A stretch of DNA of 64,000 nt. It comes from Nocardia sp. CNY236 (GTDB taxonomy: Bacteria > Actinomycetota > Actinomycetes > Mycobacteriales > Mycobacteriaceae). Below the pieces are notes generated by a model. It made no database searches, had not been told where the DNA came from, and was given only the letters and a program-made list of their open reading frames with translations. Both the position numbers and the translations under genes were made by a program. Numbering within the stretch: the stretch's first letter is position 1; every line of letters starts with the position of its first letter. Shown here piece after piece: positions 35,572-46,356 of the stretch. The stretch is taken from NCBI RefSeq assembly GCF_000482385.1, contig NZ_AXVD01000002.1, forward strand, positions 1 to 64,000, given 5' to 3'.

Positions 35572-36429
35572 TCAATCGATCAGTCCCGCCGTGAACGTCT
35601 CCGGGTCCGGACCTACACGCACACCACTGTCCAGGGTGCCGATCGCATCCATCTGCTCCGGCGTGAGTTCGAAATCGAATACATCCAGGTTCGCCGCGAT
35701 CCGCTCCGGTGTGGCCGACTTCGGGATGGCGACATTGCCCAGTTGAATGTGCCAGCGAAGGATGACTTGTGCCGGGGTGCGACCAACTGCGCCGGCCACT
35801 GTGGCGATGACCTCGTTGTCGAGGAAGGACCCCTTGGCCAGCGGACTCCATGCTTCGGTTGCGATTCCATGGGCGCTGTGGAACTCACGCAACTGCCGCT
35901 GCGCCAACCTGGGGTGCAACTCGATTTGGTTCACCACCGGTGTCTCTCCGGTTTCGGCAACGAGGCGCTGCAAATAGGCGACCGTGAAGTTCGAGACGCC
36001 GATCGATATGACCCGCCCTTGCGATTTCAGTGCCTGAAAGGCGCGGAAGGTTTCGACGTAGAGGTCGGCGGCCGCCACGGGCCAGTGGATCAGGAACAGG
36101 TCGACATAGTCCAATCCGAGTCGGGCGAGGCTGGCATCGAAAGCACGCATCGTGTTGTCGTAGCCTTGGTCGGCATTGAACAGCTTGGTCGTGACATGGA
36201 CCTCTTCTCGAGGCAAATCGGATTCCCGGATCGCGCGACCTACGCCCGCTTCGTTCCCGTAGTCCACGGCGGTGTCGATACTGCGGTAGCCCGCAGCGAG
36301 CGCAGTGGTGACGACATCGACGATCTCGTCGCGGGAAATTTTGTAGACACCGAGACCGAGCTGCGGAATAGCCGTCCCGTCGTTCAGCGCCGTGGTCGGA
36401 ACACGGCTGGTGACGCTACGGAAAGTCAT
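35572..36429 (-). CDS. Aldo/keto reductase
   Basis: A 285-residue NADPH-dependent carbonyl reductase of the 2,5-diketo-gluconate reductase type. The catalytic set is visible: Asp and Tyr in SIDTAVDYGNEAGVGRAI near residues 50-55, Lys in VTTKLFNAD near 80, and His in DLFLIHWP near 113. The cofactor-binding end IPKSATPERIAANLDVFDF is intact. The frame runs 360 bases upstream, but MTFRSVTSRVPTTAL matches the family start. Confidence 0.88.
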   Translation of the reverse strand: MTFRSVTSRVPTTALNDGTAIPQLGLGVYKISRDEIVDVVTTALAAGYRSIDTAVDYGNEAGVGRAIRESDLPREEVHVTTKLFNADQGYDNTMRAFDASLARLGLDYVDLFLIHWPVAAADLYVETFRAFQALKSQGRVISIGVSNFTVAYLQRLVAETGETPVVNQIELHPRLAQRQLREFHSAHGIATEAWSPLAKGSFLDNEVIATVAGAVGRTPAQVILRWHIQLGNVAIPKSATPERIAANLDVFDFELTPEQMDAIGTLDSGVRVGPDPETFTAGLID

Positions 36430-36538
36430 ATTTCGACGGTAAGAGCGCAGCGACGGGCCGTCAAACCCGAGTTCGGACGCGTCGGAATGCGGTAGGCCCA
36501 CAATCGGAACATCGACCGATATGTCGCGCCGAGCACTA

Positions 36539-38062
36539 TCACCCCTGGCCGGGCAGCCCGAGCCTGCGGTATCGCAGCTGCCGCTGCCGCAGCATCTCCG
36601 ACTCGGGGCGAGCGCGCAGCATATGGAGTTCGCCGGCGAGCGCGGCGACCATCCGGCGAGCGAAATCATCCGGTTCATCCGCCGCATCCGGACATTCGGG
36701 CACAATACGGTCAACGATGCCGTCGGCAAGCAAATCGGCAGCGTTGATCCGTTGAGCCGCGGCGAGTTCGGGAGCATGGTCGGTGTCACGGAAGACGATC
36801 ACACTGGCGCCCTCGGGCGGCAGCGGCGCCAACCATGCGTGCGTAGCCGCAAGAACTCGGTCGGCGGGCAGCAATGCCAATGCGCCGCCGCCGGTGCCCT
36901 GACCGATCAGCACCGACACCGTCGGAGTCGCCAGCGTAACCAGTTCCGCTATACAACGGGCGATTTCAGGTGCGAGCCCTCGTTCTTCCGCCTCTTTCGA
37001 CAGTGCTGCGCCCACCGTGTCGATGACCGATACCAGCGGCAGATGCAATTGTTGGGCAAGCGCCATGCTGCGTCGTGCCTCACGCAGGGCGGCCGGGCCC
37101 ATGGTGTTCTCGCCTCGTCGACCGCTACGGTCGTGGCCGAACACCACGCACGGCTGACCACGGAAGCGACCCAGGGCAAGCACGGTCGCGCGATCCGTCT
37201 CCCCTTGCCCGGTGCCGCTGAGCGCAACTCGTTGCGTCATATGACGCAGAAGATCACGAATTCCAGGCCGCTGGGGACGACGCGATTTCAGCACCGACTG
37301 CCACGCGGTGTCACCGTCGGACCGATTCGATTCGGCACGAGGATCCACGGGTCGCGCGATATCCTGGTGTGCTACAGCAGGATCGGGTAGCGGTATGCCG
37401 CTGAACACGCTCAGCGCGCGATGTGCGATACGTCGAAAGACAGGAATCGACAGCACACCGTCGATAACGCCACGATGGTATAGATTCTCGGCGGTCTGCA
37501 CGCCTTCCGGAAACGATGTGCCGTACAGAGATTGGTAGACCCGGGGGCCGAGGAACCCGATGAGTGCACCGGGTTCGGCAAAGGTGATATGCCCCAGCGA
37601 ACCCCACGAAGCGAACACGCCGCCCATCGTAGGGTCTCGCAAGTAGACCAGATATGGATGGCCGGCCGACTTGTGCACCGTGATCGCTCCGGCGATCTTC
37701 ACCATCTGCACGAAGGCGATCGTGCCCTCCTGCATCCGGGTACCACCCGAGGTAGGCGAAGCGATCAGAGGCAAACCGAGTTCGGTGGCATGCTCCACCG
37801 CAGCGACGATCCGCTCGGCCGCCCCGACTCCGATGGAACCAGCCAAGAATCGAAACTCGCATGCGATCACGGCGACGCGACGCCCGCACAACGATCCTTC
37901 TCCGGTGAGTACCGATTCGTCGGTACCCGCCGTCTCGGCCGCCAGCCGCAATACCTCACGGTAACGACTGGCCGCGGCCACTGGAACCGGCGGCCGGTCC
38001 CAGCTGACGAACGAGTCCTTGTCGAGTAGTTGGTCCAGCAACTCTCGGGCCGAAGTCCGCAC
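36539..38062 (-). CDS. accD3: Acyl-CoA carboxylase carboxyltransferase, AccD3-type
   Basis: A 507-residue carboxyltransferase carrying both beta-like and alpha-like halves, matching Rv0904c (AccD3, about 495 residues) along its length. The N-terminal half has LIASPTSGGTRMQEG and GHITFAEPGALIGFLGPRVY. The C-terminal half has GPAALREARRSMALAQQL and VSVLIGQGTGGGALALLPAD. It transfers carboxyl from biotin to an acyl-CoA, but the substrate and the biotin partner for AccD3 are not settled. In M. tuberculosis prrA follows directly; here a conservon and prpE lie in between. Confidence 0.88.
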   Translation of the reverse strand: MRTSARELLDQLLDKDSFVSWDRPPVPVAAASRYREVLRLAAETAGTDESVLTGEGSLCGRRVAVIACEFRFLAGSIGVGAAERIVAAVEHATELGLPLIASPTSGGTRMQEGTIAFVQMVKIAGAITVHKSAGHPYLVYLRDPTMGGVFASWGSLGHITFAEPGALIGFLGPRVYQSLYGTSFPEGVQTAENLYHRGVIDGVLSIPVFRRIAHRALSVFSGIPLPDPAVAHQDIARPVDPRAESNRSDGDTAWQSVLKSRRPQRPGIRDLLRHMTQRVALSGTGQGETDRATVLALGRFRGQPCVVFGHDRSGRRGENTMGPAALREARRSMALAQQLHLPLVSVIDTVGAALSKEAEERGLAPEIARCIAELVTLATPTVSVLIGQGTGGGALALLPADRVLAATHAWLAPLPPEGASVIVFRDTDHAPELAAAQRINAADLLADGIVDRIVPECPDAADEPDDFARRMVAALAGELHMLRARPESEMLRQRQLRYRRLGLPGQG

Positions 38063-38113
38063 CGGGCCAGCCTATCCGCTTGGACCTGGTGTTTGCGCGG
38101 GCCACATGCGCAC

Positions 38114-38716
38114 TCAGTATCCCTGCATGACCTTGCTCAACGCATACTCGGTGAGCGCCACCAACGCGTGTTTGGCCGGCTCTCGCCGCCGCGCATCGAT
38201 GGACAAGATCGGCACATCTGCGGGGACGGCCAGCGCCTGCCGGATGTCCTCGACCGGATAACGGGGCGCATCGTCGAATTCGTTGAGTGCGACCAGGAAC
38301 GGCAGGTTCCGCGCTTCGAAGTAGTCGACCGCGGCAAAGCTGTCTTCGAGTCTGCGAGTATCGACCAACACCACGGCGCCGATGGCACCGCGGATCAGAT
38401 CGTCCCACATGAACCAGAATCGATACTGGCCCGGCGTGCCGAACAGGTACAGCACCAGGTCGCTCGCGAGGCTGATCCGACCGAAGTCCATCGCCACCGT
38501 GGTGGTCGACTTCATCGGAATACCGGTCAGATTGTCGATTCCAGTACTGGCATTGGTCACCAACGCCTCGGTGCGTAGCGGAACGATCTCCGAAACAGCA
38601 CCGACCAATGTGGTCTTCCCGACACCGAAGCCACCCGCCACCACAATCTTCGCCGATGTCGGCTTGGTGGAGCGAGTGTCGACCTGCGTCGTCGAATCAA
38701 ATACGCCGGAGTCCAC
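38114..38716 (-). CDS. Conservon GTP/ATP-binding protein (CvnD-type)
   Basis: A 200-residue Ras-like switch protein, the last member of a four-gene conservon. The P-loop is GGFGVGKTT near residues 28-36, with FGTPGQYRFWFMWDDL as the switch region and ALNEFDDA as the base-specificity motif. It starts (GTG) 20 bases before the end of the DUF742 gene. Such proteins work with the kinase, roadblock and DUF742 partners at the membrane. Confidence 0.88.
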   Translation of the reverse strand: MDSGVFDSTTQVDTRSTKPTSAKIVVAGGFGVGKTTLVGAVSEIVPLRTEALVTNASTGIDNLTGIPMKSTTTVAMDFGRISLASDLVLYLFGTPGQYRFWFMWDDLIRGAIGAVVLVDTRRLEDSFAAVDYFEARNLPFLVALNEFDDAPRYPVEDIRQALAVPADVPILSIDARRREPAKHALVALTEYALSKVMQGY

Positions 38717-39071
38717 TGAGAACCCTTTCGATCAGCTCGCGACGTTCATCGTCGCTGGAATCGTCTTTCAAAGTCGCCGACACACGTACGTGCCCTGCTG
38801 CGATCAGGTCGGCCACCAGCACGCGCGCTACTCCGATGGGGACACTCAGTCGGGCGGCGATCTCGGCAACGGAGGGCGATTCTCTGCACAACTCCACGAT
38901 CGATGTCTCGATGTCGGTCAGTTCGAACTGCTGCTCCAAGGCAACCGGATGCGATGCGACCAGGGCCTCCAACGCCAACTCGACCGCGGGCCTGGTGCGA
39001 CCCGCGGTCAACGAATACGGACGGACGAGACTCGGCTCGCCACTCCCCACGCGGTGATCTTCTATGTCCAT
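38697..39071 (-). CDS. Conservon DUF742 protein (CvnC-type)
   Basis: A 124-residue protein with the DUF742 signature SLVRPYSLTAGRTRP near residues 14-28 and a winged-helix-like second half (TDIETSIVELCRESPSVAEI). In conservons this protein joins the membrane-bound signalling complex. The start at 39071 follows the roadblock stop by 7 bases; an upstream start at 39125 would overlap it. Confidence 0.86.
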   Translation of the reverse strand: MDIEDHRVGSGEPSLVRPYSLTAGRTRPAVELALEALVASHPVALEQQFELTDIETSIVELCRESPSVAEIAARLSVPIGVARVLVADLIAAGHVRVSATLKDDSSDDERRELIERVLSGLRRI

Positions 39072-39078
39072 CCCACCA

Positions 39079-39492
39079 TCAGGAACCTGTTGTGACGCGT
39101 GGTGTGGCCTGAACCGTCTGACCAACCCGCTCGACCAGCAGAGCCATCTCGTAGCCGACTTGACCTATATCACAGGAGGTATTGGTCAGCACCGCGAGAT
39201 ACGAGCCATCACCGACTGCCATGAGTAGCAGATAGCCGTGTTCCATCTCGACAACCGACTGCAGCACGGTACCGCCTTCGAACAGATTCGAGACGCCGAC
39301 CGATAGGCTGGCCAGACCGGCTGTGACAGCCGAGAGTTGCTCGGCGCGGTCGACCGGTAGTTGTGCGCTGGCAGCCATGAGCAGGCCGTCAGCCGAGACC
39401 AGGACGGCATGGGCAACTCCAGGAACCTCGTTGGCGAAGTTCGAAACCAGCCAATCCAGCTGACGGTTCGTACCACCTAGATCGGGGTTCAT
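39079..39492 (-). CDS. Conservon roadblock/LC7 protein (CvnB-type)
   Basis: A 137-residue roadblock/LC7 protein ([20 protein letters not shown] start, then [11 protein letters not shown]). Such proteins regulate the paired small GTPase-like protein. Its ATG overlaps the stop of the kinase gene (ATGA) and sits behind an AAGGAGA inside the kinase end, so expression is coupled. Confidence 0.88.
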   Translation of the reverse strand: MNPDLGGTNRQLDWLVSNFANEVPGVAHAVLVSADGLLMAASAQLPVDRAEQLSAVTAGLASLSVGVSNLFEGGTVLQSVVEMEHGYLLLMAVGDGSYLAVLTNTSCDIGQVGYEMALLVERVGQTVQATPRVTTGS

Positions 39493-42400
39493 CGGTCTCC
39501 TTTGTCTCCAGTAAGATTCATTGCTCTCTTTGCGCGGCCGTCACGAACGCCCTGCTGGTGACGACTCAAGCTGGACCTGATCGTTTCTGGATCACGCTGC
39601 GGAGCCCGATCCGCCGCGCCGCTGACGCCACCCGGCACAAGCCTCCTGCCCGGATTTCGCTGCGGCAAACCCGCCGCTGTCTTCGCCTCGGCCTGCACCT
39701 CACTGGCGTGACGCGCAGCTTGCCATCCTTCATCACCCGGCGACTCGAAGGAGGTTCCGGTCTCGGATCGAGGTGTGCTGGGATCCGAAAGCCAGGCCGA
39801 CATCATCTCAGCGAAGATCGGTGTCCCCACTGCCGGCCCCGGTTCAGCCGCCGGCTGCAACCGGGTCTGGAAGAACGAGGCCGTCTTCTCCGGGTTGGAC
39901 CGGAAGCTGTGCCTGCCAGGATCGCGCCCCGAGGCGGGAGCGGACTGCTCATTGTTCGCCTCGTGTTGGCCTCCGGCCCGCCTCGGCAGCGCAACTCCCG
40001 GAGGAGGTGGTTGGTGCTGCGGTGTTCGAGCTCCCGGCTGCCGTTGCGGCAGATCGGTCACGTCGCTATCGCGGTGCGGCGCACTGGCCGAGCCGGGCAT
40101 GCCGTGCGATCCCCCATCGATCCCCGACGAGTCACGATCGGGCAGCCCATTGCCGGCAGACGAGGCGCCGGAGGCGGATCCGAATTCGGACACACCCGTG
40201 GCAGCAGACCCGTGCCGTGCCGAAATGCCGGGCGGGGCATCGCGGTGTGACAGGCTCGGCCCAAGGTGTCGCGACGGCAGGCCGGCAGCGCTCGGCTCCC
40301 GCGGTGATGCTTCCCCCAGTGGCGCCGGACGCTGCGGCACGTCGTTCACTCCGGGGCGCCGCTGAGGTAGACCGGTAGCGCCCGGCTGCCGCTGCGGCAA
40401 ACCACTTGCGCCCGGCTGCCGCTGAGGCAAACCAGTAGCGCCCGGCTGCCGCTGCGGCAAACCACTAGCACCGGGCTCACGCTGAGGCAAACCATTAGCG
40501 CCTGGCTCACGCTGAGGCAAACCAGTAGCTCCGGACTCACGCTGAGGCGAATCCACCGGGTCCGGCTGCCGCTGCGGAAGACCGGTAGCGCCCGGCTGCC
40601 GCTGCGGAAGACCAGTAGCGCCCGGCTGCCGCTGAGGCAAACCAGTAGCGCCCGGCTGCCGCTGCGGAAGACCAGTAGCGCCCGGCTCACGCTGAGGCAA
40701 ACCCACAGCGGACTCGCGCTGAGGCGAACCCGCGTTCGGCTGACGATGGGGCGATTCACTCGAGATGGCGTCTCGTGGAAGCAGGCTGGTATCACCCAGG
40801 TCGGATGAACCGGTGGATTGGCGTGGCGGGGTGCCGGTTGCGCCAGCGTTGCGTCGCGGCAAGTTGGCGGCGGCCAACTTGCCACGCTGCGGACCATTCG
40901 TGGTCGGCTGGCCCGGTGCTGGACGCAGACTCGTATCGGACTGCTGCGAGTCGGAAGGCGCCCCGTTCGACGCCGACGCACCCGGCTGGCGCTGCGGAAG
41001 CCCGCTGGGGCCGGTGGATACCGGCCGGTTGGCCGCCTCGGATCGATCGGATGGACCTGCCGACGTGGAATCGCCGACCGGAATCGGGCCGCTCACTCCA
41101 GGATCGACAGTGACCATGACATTGCCCCCAGGGGTCCGGGTTATTGCCCGCGTCTGCATGGTTGACGGCGCCGGCGATTGCTGCGGCACCGCGGCTTGCG
41201 GAGAAGATTGCGGCGCGGCGGGTTGCGGGTCGACGGGCTGTCCCACGATCGGCGTACCTGCGGCAATCAGAGCAGCTGGAACATGAACGGTGACCGTCAC
41301 GCCCGGATCGCGGGCAGTATCGAACGTGGGGCGCAACCGCACCGTGAGGCCGTGCCGGTCGGCGAGGCGGCCAACCACGAACAGACCCATGTGGCGGGCA
41401 GTGTCGGGCCCAGGCTCGGCGGTTTCCGCGAGGCGCCGGTTGATGTCGGCCATCTCGGCCGGCGGCACACCGATTCCTCGGTCGGCGACCTCGATGAGCA
41501 ACCCCTGATCGTGTGCCTGCGCGAAGGTGAATTTGACATCTGTCTCCGGCGGCGAGGCCCGCAACGCATTGTCCAACAACTCGGCGAACAGATGTGCCAG
41601 GTCGGAGGCGGCAGGCTCCCTGAGCGAACCTCGCGGAGTGGCGCCGAGTTTCACCCGCTCATAGTCCTCGACCTCGGAGATCGCTGCGCGCAGCACGTCG
41701 GCGATCTCGACAGGAGCGGACTTGGCTCGGCGCTGCCTGGTCCCGGCGAGAATGAGGAGATTGTCGCCATTACGGCGCATACGCGCGGCAAGATGGTCCA
41801 AGCGGAAGAGGTTTTCCAGCAGTCGCGGGTCCTTCTCGTCGTACTCCATCGCCTCGATCAGGCTGAGCTGATGATCCACCAGCGACTTGGATCGCCGGGC
41901 GAGAGTCTCGAACATGTCATTGACCTGCGAACGCATCTTCGCTTGATCACTCGCCAAGCGCAATGCCTGACCGTGGATGTCGTCCACCGCGCGGGCCAAC
42001 TGGCCGATTTCCTCGGAACTGCGTACCGGCATCGGTTCCAACGGAACCTCTTCCGGCGCGGCACCATTACGCAGTTGTGCAACCTCGTGCGGCAGGTCGC
42101 TCTCCGCCACGCGCAATGCCGCCAAACGCAACCGATGCAGCGGAACGATCATCGAGCGGGCGACGAACACGGCGAGCAGGAGCGCCGCGAGAATGGTCAG
42201 AAGCACGACCATGGTGTAGGTCCAGGCGCCACGCTGGGCAGCGGAGGCCAACGACTGCATTCCGGAGTCGATGTCGTCGGTCGCCTGATCGACGACGCTC
42301 TCGTACACCGCGAGGCTGTCCGACAGCGACTTCTTCAGATCACCGACCGGGATCTGACCTGCCTGAGCCTGCGGACTCTTCAGCAATTTGGTCCTGGTGT

Positions 42401-43166
42401 CGATGCCAGCACGCAGATCCTCGACCGCACTGTCACCGTCGGGGAGGCGGTGAGCGAGCACATTGAGCATCGCACGCTCGGTGTTGGCCGCGATCAGAAA
42501 GGACTGCACACCGTCCTGGGGACTGCGCAGCACTTCGGGGACAGCGGCGAGTTCACCGACCAACGTGGCGCGGGTGTTGAGTGAATCGACCAACCGGGAC
42601 TTGGCCGCATCCACCGTCGAGTCGCTGACCCGCTGCATGGTGATCTCCACGATCCGCACACCGTTGTTGCGCACCCGGTCGATCACTGCAAGTGCTTCCA
42701 CACTCGGCGCGCTGGTCACCGCTTTACCTTGGGCGAGCACGGATTTCGCCTCGGCGAGCATACTGTCGAGCAACGTCCGGGCGCGGGGGGAGCTGTCGAG
42801 AAGATCGGCCGCCTGCTCGACATCGGCGATCGCCGTATCCAAATCGGCCAGATTCTGATCTGTCACCATGGACACGCTGGGCGACTGCGGGATCATCTGT
42901 GAGCCCGCAGTCGTCGCGGTCGCCGCACTGAGTGCGGTGACCAGCGGGATGGCCGCAACATTCTCGGCGACACCAGCAAGCCGATTCGATTCCGCGAACT
43001 CCGTCGAAACCCTGGACACGCCCAGTCCGACCGCGACTGCGAGCGGAACGGCGAGCACCGCCGTCACCTTCCAGCGCAAGTCCCAGTTGCCGAGTGCCCA
43101 GCGTTTACTGCTGGACCTAGCGGCGTCACGCATCTCCCACTCACTTTCCAAACTGGCCTCTACCAC
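39489..43166 (-). CDS. Conservon sensor kinase (CvnA-type) with long repeat-rich disordered tail
   Basis: A 1225-residue membrane kinase-like protein. A membrane segment ([19 protein letters not shown]) near 32-50 and another ([20 protein letters not shown]) near 315-335 enclose an extracellular nitrate-sensor-like helical domain, followed by HAMP. The region around [19 protein letters not shown] near 430 may be the dimerisation helix, and the ATPase domain has [12 protein letters not shown] near 533 and [12 protein letters not shown] near 555. From about residue 640 the chain is rich in Pro, Gln, Ser and Gly, with eleven perfect-length 10-residue repeats. This tail is unusually long. The GTG start is uncertain; an ATG lies 11 codons further in. 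Confidence 0.88.
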   Translation of the reverse strand: MVEASLESEWEMRDAARSSSKRWALGNWDLRWKVTAVLAVPLAVAVGLGVSRVSTEFAESNRLAGVAENVAAIPLVTALSAATATTAGSQMIPQSPSVSMVTDQNLADLDTAIADVEQAADLLDSSPRARTLLDSMLAEAKSVLAQGKAVTSAPSVEALAVIDRVRNNGVRIVEITMQRVSDSTVDAAKSRLVDSLNTRATLVGELAAVPEVLRSPQDGVQSFLIAANTERAMLNVLAHRLPDGDSAVEDLRAGIDTRTKLLKSPQAQAGQIPVGDLKKSLSDSLAVYESVVDQATDDIDSGMQSLASAAQRGAWTYTMVVLLTILAALLLAVFVARSMIVPLHRLRLAALRVAESDLPHEVAQLRNGAAPEEVPLEPMPVRSSEEIGQLARAVDDIHGQALRLASDQAKMRSQVNDMFETLARRSKSLVDHQLSLIEAMEYDEKDPRLLENLFRLDHLAARMRRNGDNLLILAGTRQRRAKSAPVEIADVLRAAISEVEDYERVKLGATPRGSLREPAASDLAHLFAELLDNALRASPPETDVKFTFAQAHDQGLLIEVADRGIGVPPAEMADINRRLAETAEPGPDTARHMGLFVVGRLADRHGLTVRLRPTFDTARDPGVTVTVHVPAALIAAGTPIVGQPVDPQPAAPQSSPQAAVPQQSPAPSTMQTRAITRTPGGNVMVTVDPGVSGPIPVGDSTSAGPSDRSEAANRPVSTGPSGLPQRQPGASASNGAPSDSQQSDTSLRPAPGQPTTNGPQRGKLAAANLPRRNAGATGTPPRQSTGSSDLGDTSLLPRDAISSESPHRQPNAGSPQRESAVGLPQREPGATGLPQRQPGATGLPQRQPGATGLPQRQPGATGLPQRQPDPVDSPQRESGATGLPQREPGANGLPQREPGASGLPQRQPGATGLPQRQPGASGLPQRQPGATGLPQRRPGVNDVPQRPAPLGEASPREPSAAGLPSRHLGPSLSHRDAPPGISARHGSAATGVSEFGSASGASSAGNGLPDRDSSGIDGGSHGMPGSASAPHRDSDVTDLPQRQPGARTPQHQPPPPGVALPRRAGGQHEANNEQSAPASGRDPGRHSFRSNPEKTASFFQTRLQPAAEPGPAVGTPIFAEMMSAWLSDPSTPRSETGTSFESPGDEGWQAARHASEVQAEAKTAAGLPQRNPGRRLVPGGVSGAADRAPQRDPETIRSSLSRHQQGVRDGRAKRAMNLTGDKGDR
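40381..40710. repeat. Eleven 30-bp tandem repeats inside the conservon kinase gene
   Basis: Eleven consecutive 30-base units, each coding a decapeptide of the type [10 protein letters not shown], with partial units on both sides. Units differ at few positions (Q/E, T/N/S), and two neighbours of the array are more diverged. The unit length preserves the reading frame, so copy number could vary between strains. Confidence 0.95.
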
Positions 43167-43452
43167 GCGCCATCAGCCGAGCCTCCACAATCGCGTGCAT
43201 GGCTCGACAGGTGGAGCTGGCCGAGAACTGCGGCTGGCCGAGAAATAGCGTCTACGACGGCCCAAATAGGTGACATCAGATTCTAACGGATCAATAACTT
43301 CTCCAGTGACTCCGCGCGAGATCGCAACCACTGACCTGCTGGTTCCATACAAAACCTATGGTCGCGGCACCCGCCCGGGCGTCGCGTGAAGTCTGCCACA
43401 ATCAACCAGATCTATCGAGGCGGGCACCGAAACGAAGCTAGGGAGTCACGGG
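43167..43452. promoter_or_regulatory. Divergent promoter region between the conservon and prpE
   Basis: This 286-base interval must contain the promoters of the conservon (minus) and prpE (plus). It is locally AT-richer around 43271-43310. I could not fix -35/-10 pairs or an operator with confidence. The prpE ribosome site GGGAG lies at 43441-43445. Confidence 0.4.
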
Positions 43453-45513
43453 TTGAACGTGCGGCAGGAGTACCGACCGGCCTATCAAACCAGCTTGGTG
43501 GATTCCGCCGAGTTCTGGGCGCGCGCGGCCACAGCCATCGACTGGGACGTGCCACCGACGCAGGTCCTCGACGCAACCTCACGCCCCACTGTCACCTGGT
43601 TCCCCGACGCGCGACTCAACACATCCTTCAACGCACTCGACCGCCACGTATACCCGCGTTCCGCGCAGCACCGCAGTCGGGCAGATCAGCCGGCGTTGAT
43701 ATACGACTCGCCTGTCGCCGGCGCCGGTTCGGTCCATACCTATGCAGAGCTCCTCGCGGAGGTGTCCCGCTTCGCCGGGGCACTGACCCGACTGGGCGTC
43801 TCGAGCGGCGACCGCGTAGTCATCTACCTGCCGATGATCCCCGAAGCAGTAATCGCCATGTTGGCCTGCGCCCGGATCGGCGCGGTGCATTCGGTGGTAT
43901 TCGGCGGCTTCGCTGCGCCGGAGTTGGCCGCACGGATCACCGACGCGGAACCTGTCCTGATCGTCACGGCGTCCGGTGGATTGGAACCGGGCAAGAAGAT
44001 CGACTACCCACCCATCGTGCAACGCGCACTGGAACTTGCCGACACCGCCGCACCCCACACCGTGATCGTCAAGCAACGAGCACAGTTCGACCCCGTTCCG
44101 TTCGTGTCGGCCCCGGCGGCGACCGAACACCTGTCGAGTCCGGAACAAAGCATGGGCGTCCAGTGGCTCGACTGGGACGACGTAGTGCGCACCGCTACGC
44201 CGGCCGATCCGGTGTCGGTTGCCGCGACCGATCCGCTGTACATCCTCTACACCTCCGGCACCACGGGCAAGCCCAAGGGAGTGGTCCGGGACAATGGTGG
44301 TCACGCGGTGGCGCTCGCATGGTCGATGCGCAACGTCTACAACGTCGAGCCGGGCCAGGTGATGTGGGCAGCGTCCGACGTCGGCTGGGTCGTCGGGCAC
44401 TCCTATATCGTCTATGCGCCTCTGCTGGTGGGTGCCACCACGGTGCTGTACGAGGGCAAGCCGGTCGGCACGCCGGACGCGGGCGCCTTCTGGCGAGTAG
44501 TCGCACAGTACAAGGTCGATGTGCTGTTCACCGCACCGACCGCGTTGCGCGCCATCCGCAAGGCCGACCCGAGCGCGCAACTGGCGCACAGCTACGACCT
44601 CTCCACTCTGCGGGCGTTGTTCTGCGCGGGCGAACGACTCGACCCGGCCACCTTCGCGTGGGCGGTGGATACTCTGCTCGCGCAACACCCCGACTGCCCG
44701 GTCGTCGATCACTGGTGGCAAACCGAAACCGGCTGGCCCATCTGCGCGAACCCACTGGGTCTACAGCAACTGCCGATCAAAGCCGGCTCGGCATCGGTAC
44801 CGGTGCCGGGCTATCGCGTTCGCGTACTGGACTCCTCCGGCAACCCGGTGGCGTCGAACACCGAAGGCAATATCGTCGTCGGACTGCCCCTGCCGCCCGG
44901 CGCATTCACCGGACTGTGGCGCGACGACGCCCGATATCAACGCTCGTACTTGTCGGCCTATCCGGGCCACTATCTGACCGGCGACTACGGCTATCTCGAC
45001 GAGGACGGCTACCTGTTCGTCCTCGGGCGCAGCGACGACGTGATCAACATGGCCGGGCATCGACTGTCGGCGGGCAGCATCGAAGCTGCGATCGCCGCGC
45101 ACGACATGGTCGCCGAATGCGCGGTCATCGGGCTGCCGGACGAACTCAAAGGACACCGGCCGCTGGCCTATGCGGTGCTGAAGTCCGGCGTCGAGGTCGA
45201 TCCGGAACAGTTGCGCGACGAACTCGCCGAGCGGGTGCGCAGCCAGGTCGGCGCGATCGCGACGCTGCACGACGCCATCGTCGTCTCGGCACTCCCCAAG
45301 ACCAGATCCGGCAAGATCTTGCGCAAGACCATCCGCGAGATCACCACTGGCGTGGCCTTCGAAATCCCCTCCACCATCGATGATCCCACCGTGCTCGCGA
45401 CGCTCGAGCAAGAGATCCGTGCGGCCCGTCCACACTGGCTCGAACCGGCTGCCGATGACCTGCCGAACTCCGACGAGGCGGCTACCGATGGGGATCCCGT
45501 CGCACCATCGTGA
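43453..45513 (+). CDS. prpE: Propionyl-CoA synthetase PrpE
   Basis: A 686-residue acyl-CoA synthetase that activates propionate. The AMP-binding motif YTSGTTGKPKGVVRDNGGH near residue 260, WWQTETGWPI near 422, and the C-terminal lysine in PKTRSGKILRKTIREI near 618 are intact. N-terminal and mid regions follow PrpE more than acetyl-CoA synthetase. The TTG start has GGGAG 7 bases upstream; a GTG two codons later is an alternative. Propionyl-CoA would feed methyl-branched lipids or odd-chain fatty acids. Confidence 0.9.
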   Translation: MNVRQEYRPAYQTSLVDSAEFWARAATAIDWDVPPTQVLDATSRPTVTWFPDARLNTSFNALDRHVYPRSAQHRSRADQPALIYDSPVAGAGSVHTYAELLAEVSRFAGALTRLGVSSGDRVVIYLPMIPEAVIAMLACARIGAVHSVVFGGFAAPELAARITDAEPVLIVTASGGLEPGKKIDYPPIVQRALELADTAAPHTVIVKQRAQFDPVPFVSAPAATEHLSSPEQSMGVQWLDWDDVVRTATPADPVSVAATDPLYILYTSGTTGKPKGVVRDNGGHAVALAWSMRNVYNVEPGQVMWAASDVGWVVGHSYIVYAPLLVGATTVLYEGKPVGTPDAGAFWRVVAQYKVDVLFTAPTALRAIRKADPSAQLAHSYDLSTLRALFCAGERLDPATFAWAVDTLLAQHPDCPVVDHWWQTETGWPICANPLGLQQLPIKAGSASVPVPGYRVRVLDSSGNPVASNTEGNIVVGLPLPPGAFTGLWRDDARYQRSYLSAYPGHYLTGDYGYLDEDGYLFVLGRSDDVINMAGHRLSAGSIEAAIAAHDMVAECAVIGLPDELKGHRPLAYAVLKSGVEVDPEQLRDELAERVRSQVGAIATLHDAIVVSALPKTRSGKILRKTIREITTGVAFEIPSTIDDPTVLATLEQEIRAARPHWLEPAADDLPNSDEAATDGDPVAPS

Positions 45514-45639
45514 TCTTCGCAGGTACCAGCCCATTCCCGCGCACGAGGGTCGATATCCTCCGGTCGTGACCGAGTCGTGCCGTCGTCCGGGACGCCACAC
45601 CCACGGTCCGAGCCGGATACAGTGGTCCGGGGCGGCAGA

Positions 45640-46356
45640 ATGTGCACCGTGACCGAACGAAGCGCAACCCCGACCGTCCTTGTCGTCGACGATGACGAGG
45701 ACGTACTCGTTTCGGTCGAACGCGGGCTGCGATTGTCCGGTTTCCATGTATTGGTGGCCAGGGATGGCGCGCAAGCACTGCGCAGCGTGAACGACCATGC
45801 TCCCGACGCCGTCGTTCTGGACATGAACATGCCAGTGCTCGACGGCGCAGGGGTGGTCACCGCACTACGCGCGATGGGAAACGAGGTACCCATCTGTGTG
45901 CTCAGCGCCCGCGCGTCGGTGGACGATCGCATCTCCGGATTGGAGTCCGGCGCCGACGACTATCTGGTCAAACCGTTCGTGCTGGCGGAACTGGTTGCCC
46001 GAATCCGTGCGTTGTTGCGCAGACGTACCGACACGCCTGCCCAGACCACGCGCACCGTGATCACGGTCGGCCCGCTCGACGTGGATCTCGCCGGCTATCG
46101 CGCGCTGGTGGGTGGTCACGAGATCGAGCTCACCAAAAGAGAATTCGAACTGTTGTCGACATTGGCCAGGAACGCCGGCGTGGTGCTGAGCCGCGAACGT
46201 CTCCTCGAGTTGGTGTGGGGCTACGACTTCGCCGCCGATACCAATGTGGTGGATGTGTTCGTCGGGTATCTGCGGCGCAAGCTCGAGACAGCCGAGACGC
46301 CCCGGCTCCTGCATACGATCCGCGGTGTCGGTTTCGTGTTACGAGCGCCGAAATGA
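45640..46356 (+). CDS. prrA: Response regulator PrrA
   Basis: A 238-residue OmpR-type regulator. The receiver domain has [11 protein letters not shown] near the start, the phospho-acceptor Asp near residue 61 in VVLDMNMP, and KPF near 109. The DNA-binding domain ends in [14 protein letters not shown] and [11 protein letters not shown]. It matches Rv0903c closely. Its stop overlaps the prrB start (ATGA). The ATG at 45640 has a G-rich ribosome site; a GTG at 45649 is possible. Confidence 0.92.
   Translation: MCTVTERSATPTVLVVDDDEDVLVSVERGLRLSGFHVLVARDGAQALRSVNDHAPDAVVLDMNMPVLDGAGVVTALRAMGNEVPICVLSARASVDDRISGLESGADDYLVKPFVLAELVARIRALLRRRTDTPAQTTRTVITVGPLDVDLAGYRALVGGHEIELTKREFELLSTLARNAGVVLSRERLLELVWGYDFAADTNVVDVFVGYLRRKLETAETPRLLHTIRGVGFVLRAPK

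Noticed and set aside
40381..40710. Possible CRISPR array
   Set aside because: The repeats have no unique spacers, keep a coding frame with a 30-base period and encode decapeptides of the kinase tail; no cas genes are present.
41178..42584. Plus-strand frame of 468 codons
   Set aside because: It is antisense to the conservon kinase, has no ribosome site and no recognisable domain.
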